Source of the DNA: Myxococcales bacterium
Lineage (GTDB): Bacteria; Myxococcota; Polyangia; HGW-17; SLPX01
Reading direction: 5' to 3'
DNA length: 64,000 nucleotides
Assembly: GCA_007131745.1 (NCBI GenBank)
Contig: SLPX01000002.1
Location: forward strand, 1-64,000
Positions 24,601 through 33,578 of the stretch are shown in pieces; the stretch's first letter is position 1, and every line of letters starts with the position of its first letter. A model generated the notes under the pieces. It was given only the letters and a program-made list of their open reading frames with translations. It was not told the DNA's origin and did no database searches. A program made the translations under genes and the position numbers.

Positions 24601-25891
24601 AAGTGCACACGAGGTCTGCGCGCGGCATGTAATCCGAACGGTTGAGGCTCAAAACGCCCTTGTGAATGCGCGCTCCGAGAGATGATTGAAGATTGTCCGC
24701 GTCGGCCCCGCTGAAATCGGCGATGATGTCCAGTTCTCCGATACGCACGGAGCGGCCGGTTCCCGGGCTCAGGGGATATCTCCAGTAGCGACGGGATCCT
24801 TTCCTATGGAGCCATTCCGTGTAAACCACTTCAACTTTTCTGGTGCTTCCGGCAGGTATCGGGTAAATGTGCGCGGTGTACCTGCCCGGCGCTTCCCATG
24901 TTAAAAGAGCGGGATCGTCCCTGGAACCTTCGTACACCTGAGATCTGTACTGAGCGGTCGCCTGCTCTTTTTCCTTGATGTAGCCGTGGACGATCTCTCC
25001 ATTTCGGTCGATGCCGAAGCTTTGAAGCAGAGCGCCTTGGGGCAGGCTGAGTTTGTAAAGGCCTTCAAGCGCTTCGGAAACCGGGTTGAAAAATTCCTGG
25101 ACTACTCGGGTGACCGCGAGATCCCCCCGTACCAGGGTTCTCACCTCCATGCGGCGGATCACGAGGGGAAACCTGGCTTGCCCCAAAGAACCGGGACGCC
25201 GTGCGCCTATTTCGCCGAGGCCCGGGATCTCCGTGGATGTTCCAGCGCTGGGCCATGCCAGCCCGCCCGTCCAGTCGTCCCACAGATCTTTGGGCGAAAT
25301 ATTGATTTCCGCGGCGGTGATTTTCGCTTCAAGTCCTTCGACCGCTTCACCTCGGTCATCCCCCCGCTCGTAGTACACAGCGCCCCGGACCACATACAGG
25401 TGGATCGCCTCTCCCTTCTTTATAAGTTCGAAACCTGCTCCGGTTGAACTCAGTTTCAGATCACCGACTCGGTATTCAGTGCGTATTCCTTCCCGGGCTT
25501 CGATCCAAACCTTGCCGTTGATCACGAGGAGTCCCTGTGAACCGACTTCAACTTCGGCATCTGCGGAAAGAAGTATCCGTCCGCCTTCGTCGTGGGTTAC
25601 AAAAGCGCGTCCTCCCTTTGAGATGATTCGATCTCCTTCAGTGAGGCGAAGGTTCGAATCGGCTGTGTTGGTCTTACCGTCCTTTGTCACCACAACAACA
25701 GGATCCCTCACGAGCATCATTTCGGCTATGGTGGCCGTTCCTCTGCCGGGGTGTTTGTCTTCTTTTCCACAGCCGCCGCCAATCATCAGCAAAAGCACGA
25801 TCACCGGGAATACCGTCAACGGCGACGTGTTCCGAATCGGTTTCTTTGCGCGGGTGTGCGGTTTTTCGGCAAGTATTGCTTCCGGATACAT
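21629..25891 (-). CDS. Giant FecR-VIT-VWA-TPR lipoprotein (paralogue A)
   Basis: The 1420-residue protein starts with a perfect GAGGAGG site six bases before its ATG. It has a signal sequence with a lipobox-like IGGGC (Cys 41), a FecR-like domain, a VIT domain (VRTLVRGDLAVTRVVQEFFN), a VWA domain (LIIVVDMSAGTDPTRLHLAG, metal site DMSAG), and a long disordered Glu/Ser/Pro/Arg-rich region. TPR-like repeats follow (ELRLQTIRKFLAIHPGDARL and onward), then a strand-rich C-terminal domain. It aligns with the downstream paralogue through most domains but has the disordered stretch where that one has the AgmX-type domain. It is transcribed divergently from the export-gate genes. Surface or periplasmic location is inferred. 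Confidence 0.8.
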   Translation of the reverse strand: MYPEAILAEKPHTRAKKPIRNTSPLTVFPVIVLLLMIGGGCGKEDKHPGRGTATIAEMMLVRDPVVVVTKDGKTNTADSNLRLTEGDRIISKGGRAFVTHDEGGRILLSADAEVEVGSQGLLVINGKVWIEAREGIRTEYRVGDLKLSSTGAGFELIKKGEAIHLYVVRGAVYYERGDDRGEAVEGLEAKITAAEINISPKDLWDDWTGGLAWPSAGTSTEIPGLGEIGARRPGSLGQARFPLVIRRMEVRTLVRGDLAVTRVVQEFFNPVSEALEGLYKLSLPQGALLQSFGIDRNGEIVHGYIKEKEQATAQYRSQVYEGSRDDPALLTWEAPGRYTAHIYPIPAGSTRKVEVVYTEWLHRKGSRRYWRYPLSPGTGRSVRIGELDIIADFSGADADNLQSSLGARIHKGVLSLNRSDYMPRADLVCTLHGNKPGPRTVTGYRVAGEKEGDFFLARIYPEEIRARKEPERIDLIIVVDMSAGTDPTRLHLAGTMAEALMRHLTPEDRVAVLGGDLELRGVKSEEIGLLQATRENREGFMEALARTGVGGATDLGNMLNQAARLVETENRASVVYIGDGFPTVGEMNLPDLQNRLHRLEHPLRLYGVGVGGEANLDLLSGLAGESGLAVRIEGRAEAGSAALEIMSHMNRNVLRNVEIDAGPSVERVYPGGRVDIVEGEPIVVVGRIRRNAPKRIQLKGLRGSRPFEQSFVVTDEKLEDFGDVRLRWAENRLKQLLSQGAGREEMVELGTRFGLITPYTSFYVPSARELLQNEEEARRARLAAREARDRFAKLEISLRDMEKTAAEAPMERAAQDRSEISVEESADEEVESEPLSETKSAPSPAAQPLQAPSSDPLDGLSSTPPRPSRTRARTSSVTPQPESDQFEGRLGAVSTRGATRTTAAERRRRERAQRDVAPRGGEAPGARGGLDGDDSSPAAPPITTGESLALTSRPPAPDRISRGVDVDVKITIDIKDRRPRRCSPASEKPLSVRRNLWRERLRAHGGFPRVLEVWQDAAQFCELKTWADSRTLLSLMLNRLGSVNNMLMLYRHFRRHPGIEQFLRRSIIGRVTGPEDLRLVMNAIGMGRDAKWTVIQDMLDKLDSPELRLQTIRKFLAIHPGDARLKSMLLDLLEKLGRHEEAMTLVEEVKGDPYADAGFRTAAAEYLLRRDENNKPVAMRILSEMVEFRPHDPAVRRRLGDLYRAYGWHDEAYRQYETLANLRPQDMSVLLLMAAAAADGGRIDEALRLEGRVAGSAEPGTAQGLARWALLWKSVRLMKLRWNARQENDTETLATLLARTRRSGVLSSARPLRIALIWSHPSADVELSVGAGKYRPSRANLLGSLFGIEAFETGEISEDGYTIQVSRVGPESQRRVNAQLLVMWNEGKPDEKLWIKDLSFGPDDREAKFKLEDGQVREVQ

Positions 25892-26195
25892 TTTCGGCCT
25901 CCTCCTCAGGTGGGTGTTGCACGGCAGACGCTCGAAACGAAACGCCGGCTTTTTGCACTGACCTTTTGGACACTATACTGAACCGGGGTCTTGGAAACTC
26001 GAAATCACCAACCTTGGTGGTCGATCGTGTGCCGGTTCAGTCTCGATTCTTACTCTTGTTAGACGCTCGGAAAACAGAAAAGTTGCTGAATCCCGTTTTT
26101 TTTGTCGCAGCGCCCGAATTTCCCCGTAGGTCTTTACAATCGGCTCGATTAAGGTACGAATGTTGCTGTTAATAATCCTACATACAGGTGTCGCC

Positions 26196-26468
26196 ATGGG
26201 ACTGCATGATTATATTTTGACCGTGGCCCGGCAGGCTCTCCTGCTGGTTCTGGTTTTGAGCGCCCCGATTCTTCTTGTTTCCCTTGCGGTGGGGCTTTTG
26301 TTTGGAATACTGCAGGCGGCCACCCAGATACAGGAGCAAACCCTCAGTTTTGTCCCCAAGCTTGTGGCCGTGGGGGTTGCGCTTGCTGTTACAGCTTCCT
26401 GGATGGGAGGACAGCTTGTCCGATTCGCAACGGTGATCTGGGCGTCAATTCCCCGTCTGGGAGGCTAG
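26196..26468 (+). CDS. FliQ/SctS-type export-gate protein
   Basis: The 90-residue protein starts at the ATG at 26196 with AGGTG eight bases upstream; an ATG 36 bases earlier is less likely. It shows two long hydrophobic helices and the family core VGLLFGILQAATQIQEQTL followed by FVPKL. FliQ (flagella) and SctS (type III secretion) form part of the inner-membrane export gate with FliP/SctR and FliR/SctT. The next gene is the FliR/SctT partner, four bases on. No other export gene is visible nearby, so flagellar or injectisome identity cannot be decided. Confidence 0.88.
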   Translation: MGLHDYILTVARQALLLVLVLSAPILLVSLAVGLLFGILQAATQIQEQTLSFVPKLVAVGVALAVTASWMGGQLVRFATVIWASIPRLGG

Positions 26469-26472
26469 TCAG

Positions 26473-27285
26473 GTGGTCGGAGATCTTTCGGAGATTCTGG
26501 GGTCGATTCCCTGGCAAAGAGCCATTTCCCTGACTTTTCTCATGTTGGCCAGGATAGGTCCCGTGGTTTTTATCACGCCTTTCCTGGGGGGGCCTCGGTT
26601 CCCCGCAACTGTGCGAACGGTTGTTGCGGGGGTTTTGACTTTGGCCATGTGGCCCTCGGTATGGCTTGTTTCGGGGGATCTGGATGGGGCAGGGGGATTT
26701 TTGATGCTCCTTGTTGTAAAAGAAGGTCTCGTAGGCATGATCCTTGCGTTGATGGCCGGGATACTGTTTGTCGCCATTGAAGCGGGCGGACGTATCATTG
26801 ATTTGACCAGGGGGGCCCAGAACGCACAGGTTTTTACCGGGCAATCCGCGGAACCGAGTTCTCCGGTGGGAGCGCTGTTTCTCTTGTTTGCAATCGTGAC
26901 CTTCATGGCGTTGGGAGGGCACTTGATGGTGATCTCGGCTCTCCATAGAAGCTACGACGTGATTCCCGTTGCCGGTTATCCCCGGGCGGCGGCATGGGCC
27001 GGCGGCGCCCGGTTGGCCATTTACGTGGGGAGTGAGTTTTTTCTCGTGGCGGTGGGGTTGGCGGCTCCGGTCATGGCGACAGCTTTCATACTCGAGATTT
27101 CACTCGGGCTGGCCGGGCGGTTGGCGCCGCAGATGCCGGCCTATTTCATAGGTTTGCCGCTCAAAGCATGGGGGGCGATCCTGATAGTGTTTTTGTTTTT
27201 ACCTTGGATGCTGACCTGGTCCAAAAGCATTTTTGAATCGTCCATAAATCTGTTCTTGCAAACCATGCGGGTTTTCGGCAGTTGA
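26473..27285 (+). CDS. FliR/SctT-type export-gate protein
   Basis: The 270-residue membrane protein starts at a GTG at 26473 with GGGAGG about eight bases upstream, inside the end of the fliQ-like gene. It has about six hydrophobic segments and typical FliR/SctT blocks: LMLARIGPVVFITPFLGG, VKEGLVGMILALMAG, AIEAGGRIIDLTRGAQ and the late PQMPAYFIGLPLK. It would complete the export-gate pair with the preceding gene. The usual neighbours FliP/SctR, FlhB/SctU and FlhA/SctV are absent here, so the rest of the apparatus must be elsewhere or lost. Confidence 0.88.
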   Translation: MVGDLSEILGSIPWQRAISLTFLMLARIGPVVFITPFLGGPRFPATVRTVVAGVLTLAMWPSVWLVSGDLDGAGGFLMLLVVKEGLVGMILALMAGILFVAIEAGGRIIDLTRGAQNAQVFTGQSAEPSSPVGALFLLFAIVTFMALGGHLMVISALHRSYDVIPVAGYPRAAAWAGGARLAIYVGSEFFLVAVGLAAPVMATAFILEISLGLAGRLAPQMPAYFIGLPLKAWGAILIVFLFLPWMLTWSKSIFESSINLFLQTMRVFGS

Positions 27286-27499
27286 GGGGTAGAACTCGAA
27301 AAGAGTGTTAAAAACTCTGGAAATCCGTCGAGCAGACGATATACTGTTCGGGTTTGAGTTAGAGTTCAAAATTTACTTGAAAGGCTGGTGTTTTGCCTTA
27401 CGCTCGTTTCGCGTGCAACTTTTCCGGTAGAAAGTTCATGTCCCGGTGAAATTATCATGCCTGAGAATCAATGAATTGACAAAAATAGAGGAATTACAA

Positions 27500-29098
27500 A
27501 TGAAGCAAGTTGTGTTTGCTGCAAAGAAAGTCCGTCCCGTGGCCGCTGTGGTTTTCGCTTTCCTGGTGTTTGCGCCGGGTGGTGTTCGATCGGATTCGGG
27601 GGAACAATGCTCGGAAGAAGACATCAAGAAAGTGGCGGCGTTGAATATCAAGGCTACCGGGCAGTATGATGAATATGACTTTGAAGGTGCCAAGCAAACC
27701 CTCAACGATGCCATAGCCCTGGCCGAAAAACTGGGTTGTGGGAAGCATCTCGTTGCTGCGAGAAGCTATTTGTATCTTGGCGTTGTTGAATCCGGAGGTT
27801 TCAGGGAGTTTGATGAAGCCAAAAAGGCATGGTTCAAGGCGTTCAGCTTATTCCCGGGCATCGAGGTTCCCCGCAGGTTGGCCACCCCCCGGCTCATGAG
27901 AGACTACGATCGGATCCAGGCCATGTTCAAGGCGAGAGGACAGGTGGTTGCGGATCCCCGGACCACGGATGATACGACGGTGAAAACGACCCCAAAAATC
28001 GAGGAACCGCAGACTCCGCCGCAAGGGCTTGAGCATTTTCCTGTTCCCGAGGCGGAAGAGACCGTGGACCTGGAAATCAGAACGAGGGTGGAGGATGCCA
28101 TGAATCCCGGACGCGTAACGCTCTATTACCGTCCGGAATTTGCTGCGGACTACCGTTCCATAGAACTGGCGAAAAAGGGTGAATGGACATGGGTGGGAGA
28201 GATACCGGGCAAGGACGTTCGTGGAGAATTGATGCGTTATTATCTCGTGGTTCGCAATACCGAAGGTAATCCGATAGCTGCTTCGGGGACTGCTGCCAGT
28301 CCTCATCTAGTGACGCTCAAGAGACCAGGGGCCAAGATAAAATCGGGTGTGTTCGTTGAGAATCCGTTGACAGGGGAAAGACGGTTTGTGAGCGAGGACG
28401 AAGTTCCGGATGAGGTGGAAATACCGGGGCAAAAAAGAAGGGCCGAGATGCAATTGAGAAAAACAGAGAAGCCGCATGTCGGTTTTCAGCCTCTGTTTTC
28501 GGTTTTCCTCGGAACCGGCATCGGAGTGGGCCTTTTGAACGGCGAAACCGAAGTGGCCCGATCACCCGAAGACTTTGATAAAGGCAAGGAACTTCCCAAT
28601 TCTCTTTCATCGGGGTCACTATACGGACACCTTGATATCGGGTATTTTATACATCCGAGGTTTACGATCGGCGCTTTGGGTAGAATAGGAAAGACCTTTA
28701 TTTCCAAGGCTGTCGCAGAGGAGGGGAAGGGAAATCATTACGATTGGCTCATACTTGGGCGGGCCAAGTATTTTTCCAGACCTTACTCGATGCCGGGTGT
28801 TTCTTGGATGGGATGGAAGTGGTTTGCAGGTGGAGGTTTGGGATACGGTTATATACGGCATCATGTTAGGGCGAACGATGTAGACATCTCAGAGCCGGGC
28901 GAGCAGGTTTCGGTCACTGACACCGGTCGTTCCAAGGGCGTGGTCCCCAACCTGCTCGCAGGAGCGAAGTTGCTGTTTTTGGGCGGCAGACTGAATGTGT
29001 TTTTCGAGGCCAATTACCTTGCTTCATTAAGCGGTAATACTGACAACAATCTCTACTTTCATTTGGATTTCACCCTGGGTGTGAGCACCGAGTTCTGA
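27500..29098 (+). CDS. TPR plus outer-membrane beta-barrel protein
   Basis: The start is the ATG at 27500 behind GAGGAATTACAA, giving 532 residues with a signal peptide (VAAVVFAFLVFAPGGVRS). The N-terminal part has TPR-like helices (YDFEGAKQTLNDAIALAEKL, FDEAKKAWFKAFSLFPG). A central Ig-like or substrate-binding segment follows, and from about residue 325 a strand-rich barrel with final residues LGVSTEF, where the terminal Phe is typical for outer-membrane insertion. The architecture is frequent in myxobacterial surface proteins. No precise family is known to me. It stands alone after the export-gate pair. Confidence 0.7.
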   Translation: MKQVVFAAKKVRPVAAVVFAFLVFAPGGVRSDSGEQCSEEDIKKVAALNIKATGQYDEYDFEGAKQTLNDAIALAEKLGCGKHLVAARSYLYLGVVESGGFREFDEAKKAWFKAFSLFPGIEVPRRLATPRLMRDYDRIQAMFKARGQVVADPRTTDDTTVKTTPKIEEPQTPPQGLEHFPVPEAEETVDLEIRTRVEDAMNPGRVTLYYRPEFAADYRSIELAKKGEWTWVGEIPGKDVRGELMRYYLVVRNTEGNPIAASGTAASPHLVTLKRPGAKIKSGVFVENPLTGERRFVSEDEVPDEVEIPGQKRRAEMQLRKTEKPHVGFQPLFSVFLGTGIGVGLLNGETEVARSPEDFDKGKELPNSLSSGSLYGHLDIGYFIHPRFTIGALGRIGKTFISKAVAEEGKGNHYDWLILGRAKYFSRPYSMPGVSWMGWKWFAGGGLGYGYIRHHVRANDVDISEPGEQVSVTDTGRSKGVVPNLLAGAKLLFLGGRLNVFFEANYLASLSGNTDNNLYFHLDFTLGVSTEF

Positions 29099-29359
29099 TA
29101 ATATTCACAGAAAACCATTCGCTGTTTTTTTCTCCAGATAAGTTCAAAAAGTTTGGTGGGGGGTGTTTTTTGCAAAATTTAACGGCGGCTCTTGCATACT
29201 CGTTTCAAATGGGCTAAATTGACTTGTTCGTGGGTTTTGAGTGATTCGACTCGCGGGGACAGTGCGCCTTATGAACCAAAAAGGCTTTCGCAAGGTTTTG
29301 TGTTTTAAAAGCTGTTGTCTCGTTTTTGAACGTCAGGCTGAATCGGAGGAGAGGGTGAA

Positions 29360-29860
29360 ATGCTGACATCTTTTCAAATTGCAATGCTTGTGCTGGCGGC
29401 TCTTTTTGTCGGTATCTTGATACCGGTGCTCATATCGCTTGCCAGTTTGATGAGAAAAGCTGAAAAAACGCTTGGTCGTTTTGACAAGGAAATGATCGCT
29501 GTGCTGAGTCGCACGGGAGAGGTTTTGGATCGTATAGACGGACTGGGCGAAACACTGCAAGAAGGGTTACCCCACTTGAATAGGTCCATGGAGCGAATCG
29601 AGAAGTTTTCCGAATCGCTTGAAGGACTTCGCAAGAACATAAAAACCGCTTCGGTATTGGGAGCAGCGGCGGCGCCGGTGATAGCCGGCGCTGTTCAGGC
29701 GATAAGAGCGGCGACCGCTGCCAAATCATGCGCGGAAGATTCGGGAGCTGATCACCCAGAGGAAGTTGTTGATTTTACCGGTGCGTTGTCGCCGGATGAT
29801 TTGAAGCCGGAAGATTTCATTCCTGAACATTTACGGCAAAAGGAGAAGGAAAATGAGTGA
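29360..29860 (+). CDS. DUF948-like membrane-anchored protein
   Basis: The 166-residue protein has one N-terminal membrane helix (IAMLVLAALFVGILIPVLIS) and then a coiled-coil-like segment with regularly spaced Leu/Ile (LGRFDKEMIAVL through LEGLRKNIKTA). An Ala-rich stretch and an acidic tail follow. The layout matches DUF948-type proteins, which often pair with YtxH proteins as here. The ATG follows GGAGAGGGTGAA. The next gene overlaps its end by eight bases, so the two are coupled. A role in envelope stress or membrane organisation is inferred from such pairs. Confidence 0.65.
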   Translation: MLTSFQIAMLVLAALFVGILIPVLISLASLMRKAEKTLGRFDKEMIAVLSRTGEVLDRIDGLGETLQEGLPHLNRSMERIEKFSESLEGLRKNIKTASVLGAAAAPVIAGAVQAIRAATAAKSCAEDSGADHPEEVVDFTGALSPDDLKPEDFIPEHLRQKEKENE

Positions 29861-30137
29861 AAAAGAAGGACTTTCAACAGGACAGGCATTGGTCGCGTTT
29901 TTGAGCGGCGCGGCGATTGGTTCGGTGATAACTTTTCTTACCGCTCCCACTTCCGGAAAGGAAGCGCGGGAAAAAATCGTCGGGGTGGTGAAGACGACTC
30001 GTGACGAGATGACCAGGATTCCGCCGGCGTTGAAGGATGCGTATTTGAAGGCCTCGGAAGCGGCCAAGTCGGCTTTCATGGAGACCTACAAGAAGGAAGC
30101 CGATAAGAAGGAAATAAAGAAAATAGACATCGGTTGA
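29853..30137 (+). CDS. YtxH domain protein
   Basis: The 94-residue protein has a hydrophobic, glycine-containing N-terminal segment (ALVAFLSGAAIGSVITFLTA) followed by APTSGKEAREKI and an amphipathic Lys-rich helix. This is the YtxH (general stress, gas-vesicle-like) pattern. It overlaps the preceding DUF948-like gene and has AAGGAG in front of its ATG. It lies convergent to alaS. Confidence 0.8.
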   Translation: MSEKEGLSTGQALVAFLSGAAIGSVITFLTAPTSGKEAREKIVGVVKTTRDEMTRIPPALKDAYLKASEAAKSAFMETYKKEADKKEIKKIDIG

Positions 30138-30153
30138 TTCTGTCCCGAAGGTT

Positions 30154-32829
30154 TCAGCGGAGGGATGATTCGAGCATTTTGCGGGCCGCGCTGAGAGAAG
30201 CGTCGATTTTGTCGATGTTTTTTGTGCCGCCCTTGGCGAAATCCGGTCTGCCTCCGCCGCTGCCGCCCGCCGCCCCGGCGGCGGTCTGCACCAGCTTTCC
30301 GGCGAAAACTTTTTTCGCTTTTACCAGGTCCTTGGATGCGAACGCTACGAAGACCACTTTGTCTTCGGATATGTTGGCCAGGATGCCTGCGGCTGAAATG
30401 TCGCTGTTTCTCACGGCGTCAGCAATATCGCCGGCGGTTTTCGGATCCGTGAAATCAGTCTTTTCGACAATCACCGCAGTGTTGTTGATTATTTCGGCGC
30501 GGTCCAGGAATCGCTGCTTTTCGGATTTGATATCCAAACTTTCAGCTTTCCCCTTTTTGAGGTTTTTGACCTGCTTTTGAAGTTGTTCGATCCTGACGGG
30601 GAGATCCTCTGGGGATGTGTTCAAAGTGCGGGCTCCATCTTCCAGCAGCCTGCGTTGTAATATTGAGCTTTCAACCGCCCGGGTGCGTGTTTCCGCGGTG
30701 ATCCTGCGAATCCCCGCGCTCACGGCTTTTTCAGATACGATGCGAAAATAGCCGATACAGCCGGTGGAAGTCGTGTGGGTTCCTCCACACAACTCACTTG
30801 ATGTGTCTCCGATTTCCACGACCCGCACGCGGTCGTCGTATTTTTCGCCGAAGAGAGCCGTGGCGCCGTCGCTTAGTGCATCCTTGTATGATTTCCACGT
30901 GATGGAAACCGGAATGTTCATGGCTATTTTTTCGTTGACCTTTCTTTCGATGGTCTCCAGCTGTTCTCTTGAAAGTGCCTTTTCGTGGGTGAAATCGAAA
31001 CGAAAATAATCGGGGTGCACGAGGGAACCTTGCTGGTCTGCGTTTTCGGAAACGTGTTTGTGCAGCGCCCAGTGTAGAAGATGAGTGCACGTGTGGTTTG
31101 CAGCGGTTTTCGATCGATGTTCCATGTCCACGCGGGCCGTGACGGTTTCCGGCAAGGCCGAAAGATCACCTTCTTCGAGTTGCCCGCGGTGGAGGTAAAC
31201 ATCTCCCATGCGTGTTGTAGAAGTGACTTTGAACAAGAAGCCGGCTGCGCTGATCGAGCCGCAATCACCGATTTGTCCGCCGGCTTCAGCGTAGAAAGTT
31301 GTACGATCAAGCACGATGCATTCGTTTGCGATGATTTTCAACAAGCGCGCTTCAGTGACCGTGGACATTTCGTTTGGATCCCCACTTTCGGGGTATCCTA
31401 CGAATTCTGTGGCCGGAAGTCCCTCCAGTTCACCTGGATCAAAATCCGCCTCTTTTACGGCCGTGGATGCGGATTTGTGCTTTTCTTCGGCTTCGAACCA
31501 TCCTTGTTCATCCAGTGTGAGTTCATGTTCTCGGGCCATCAATTCAATGAGGTCTTTCGGGAATCCATAGGTGCTGTACAAATCATAAGTTTCCCGGCCG
31601 TCCATGCGTTTCTTTTTTTGATTCTTTGTTTCCGTTGCGAGCGCTTCAAAACGATCGATGCCCCGCTCGATGGTTCGCAAAAAAGATTCTTCCTCTGTTT
31701 TGACTACGCGCTGTATGTGGTCCAGCCGGGCCGTGATTTCCGGGAAGACTTCTCCGAGGCTTTCCGCCACGGTGGGTATGGTTTCGTAAATAAAGGGGGT
31801 CATTCGTCCCAGGACCTGGTAGCCGAAACGCTGTGCGCGCCTGAGTATTCGCCGGAGAACATATCCGCGATCCTTGTTTCCCGGTATCGCTCCATCAGCA
31901 ATCGCTACCGCAAGAGCGCGGGAATGATCCGCTATAACCCTCATGGCCGTATCGGTTTCCGGAGACGAGCCGTATTCCGTAACGGTCAGTTCGCCGATCT
32001 TTTCAAGCAGGGGCATGAAAAGATCAGTGTCGTAATTGGAACTTTTCTTCTGACAAATCGCTGCGAGCCTTTCAAATCCCATTCCTGTGTCAACGTGCTT
32101 GGCCGGCAACGGCTTGAGAGTGTTTCCGCTTGTTCGGTTGTATTGAATGAAAACAAGATTCCAGATTTCCACAAACCGGCCGCAATCTCCATTTACCATG
32201 CACTCATGGTTCTTCAGGCCTTTCATGGTGCAAGCGTCCGGACCCATGTCCATGTGAATCTCTGAACAAGGGCCGCACGGTCCTGTTTCGGCCATTTCCC
32301 AGAAATTGTCTTTGCTTCCGAAACGCAGGACGCGTTCCGCGGGGATTCCGGATTCGAGAGGCCAGAGTTCTTCGGCTTCGGTGTCTGCTTCCAACCCCAG
32401 GTTTTCTTCACCTCCGAAAACCGTGGCCCATAGTTTCTCCCCTGGAAGTTTCATGCAATCCACCAGGAATTCCCATCCCCAGCGAATCGCTTCTTTCTTG
32501 AAGTAGTCGCCGAAAGACCAGTTTCCAAGCATCTCGAAAAAAGTATGATGGGTGGTATCCACTCCCACTTCTTCGAGGTCATTGTGTTTCCCGGAAACCC
32601 TGATGCATTTCTGTGTATTGACCACCCTCGAATAGTTCCGCGAACCGGTCCCAAGGAATACATCCTTGAACTGGTTCATTCCCGCGTTCGTAAACATGAG
32701 CGTGGGATCCCCGTGCGGTATGACCGGTGCGGATTTTATTACCTTGTGGCCGCGTTCGCGAAAAAAATCCATGAACGCCTGTCTTATCTCTTTCGCCGAC
32801 ACCATGCCGGATCCGGATCCTCCCATCAT
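30154..32829 (-). CDS. alaS: Alanyl-tRNA synthetase
   Basis: AlaS charges tRNA-Ala in the cytoplasm and edits mischarged Ser/Gly. The 891-residue protein has the class II catalytic core (PHGDPTLMFTNAGMNQFKDV), the editing-domain zinc site NHTCTHLLHWALHKH plus CGGTHTTSTG, and the C-Ala domain ending GGGRPDFAKGGTKN. Length is normal. The listed ATG overlaps the stop of the ppiC-like gene (ATGA). A second ATG at 32805 (MVSAKEI) matches the usual AlaS start better and has GGGAGG about 13 bases upstream, so the first eight Gly/Ser-rich residues may not be made. Confidence 0.97.
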   Translation of the reverse strand: MMGGSGSGMVSAKEIRQAFMDFFRERGHKVIKSAPVIPHGDPTLMFTNAGMNQFKDVFLGTGSRNYSRVVNTQKCIRVSGKHNDLEEVGVDTTHHTFFEMLGNWSFGDYFKKEAIRWGWEFLVDCMKLPGEKLWATVFGGEENLGLEADTEAEELWPLESGIPAERVLRFGSKDNFWEMAETGPCGPCSEIHMDMGPDACTMKGLKNHECMVNGDCGRFVEIWNLVFIQYNRTSGNTLKPLPAKHVDTGMGFERLAAICQKKSSNYDTDLFMPLLEKIGELTVTEYGSSPETDTAMRVIADHSRALAVAIADGAIPGNKDRGYVLRRILRRAQRFGYQVLGRMTPFIYETIPTVAESLGEVFPEITARLDHIQRVVKTEEESFLRTIERGIDRFEALATETKNQKKKRMDGRETYDLYSTYGFPKDLIELMAREHELTLDEQGWFEAEEKHKSASTAVKEADFDPGELEGLPATEFVGYPESGDPNEMSTVTEARLLKIIANECIVLDRTTFYAEAGGQIGDCGSISAAGFLFKVTSTTRMGDVYLHRGQLEEGDLSALPETVTARVDMEHRSKTAANHTCTHLLHWALHKHVSENADQQGSLVHPDYFRFDFTHEKALSREQLETIERKVNEKIAMNIPVSITWKSYKDALSDGATALFGEKYDDRVRVVEIGDTSSELCGGTHTTSTGCIGYFRIVSEKAVSAGIRRITAETRTRAVESSILQRRLLEDGARTLNTSPEDLPVRIEQLQKQVKNLKKGKAESLDIKSEKQRFLDRAEIINNTAVIVEKTDFTDPKTAGDIADAVRNSDISAAGILANISEDKVVFVAFASKDLVKAKKVFAGKLVQTAAGAAGGSGGGRPDFAKGGTKNIDKIDASLSAARKMLESSLR

Positions 32830-33431
32830 TTCACTCTCTTGAAAATGTAAAAGCCGTTGGGTCCCTTTATCGGTTCAGTTACTTCGCCTTTTTTCAGTTC
32901 GAAAACCGGTTTGAAAATCGGAGCGGCTTCCTCGACCGTCAGGGGAGGCGTTTTGCCTTTGTTTGTTTTCGGGCCGTCCGAATACTTTCTTACCAATTTG
33001 TCGAAGTTTCCGGTTTTTGCTTCTTTTGCAACCTTGGCGGCTAATGTTTCAGCTTGTTCGGGTGTCCTGGATGTTTCTCCCATTCCCCCTTCCCATCCGA
33101 TAACGATCATTTGAGCCTGCACTGCTCCAGGGGCTATTTCGGGTTCTTGTTCGGCCTTGTCCGCAACATCGCTTTCGGCAGGATCATGATCAGGAACTTC
33201 CTGTTCATCGAGTCCGGTGGTTTCTTCGCCGCCTTCTTCCACGTCTTCCTGTTCCACATCTCCCGGAGGAACTTCTTGTTCTGTCTTCTTTTCCGCTGCT
33301 TCTTCGCCCGCCTTTCTTTCTTCGCCCTTTTTGCTGCATGCTGAAAGAACGCACAATGCGATTATGCATGTAAAGGCCCATAAACAAAAGCCGGTCAACG
33401 CTCCGTGCTTGTAAACACCTCTTTTTGACAT
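32826..33431 (-). CDS. Parvulin-type (PpiC) peptidyl-prolyl isomerase lipoprotein
   Basis: The 201-residue protein has a lipoprotein signal (TCIIALCVLSAC) and a long Glu/Asp/Val-rich spacer (about 35-100). Its C-terminal rotamase domain shows the parvulin pattern: AKEAKTGNFDKLVRKYSDGP and PVFELKKGEVTEPIKGPNGFYIFK. Such lipoproteins assist folding of exported proteins at the membrane. The gene ends inside the alaS start (4-base overlap), an unusual partner. The spacer probably extends the domain away from the membrane. Confidence 0.85.
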   Translation of the reverse strand: MSKRGVYKHGALTGFCLWAFTCIIALCVLSACSKKGEERKAGEEAAEKKTEQEVPPGDVEQEDVEEGGEETTGLDEQEVPDHDPAESDVADKAEQEPEIAPGAVQAQMIVIGWEGGMGETSRTPEQAETLAAKVAKEAKTGNFDKLVRKYSDGPKTNKGKTPPLTVEEAAPIFKPVFELKKGEVTEPIKGPNGFYIFKRVK

Positions 33432-33578
33432 GATATCCTCCGTCGGTATCGGTTTAAAACGTTTCCGTACTCGTAATACAAATGCACGGAACCGGCCCCT
33501 TAATCAAGAAAAACAGCTTCTACGCAGGTTGCGGTGTTTAGCTGGTTTTCCTTTCCCAAATGCGTTATCAAAGCTCCC

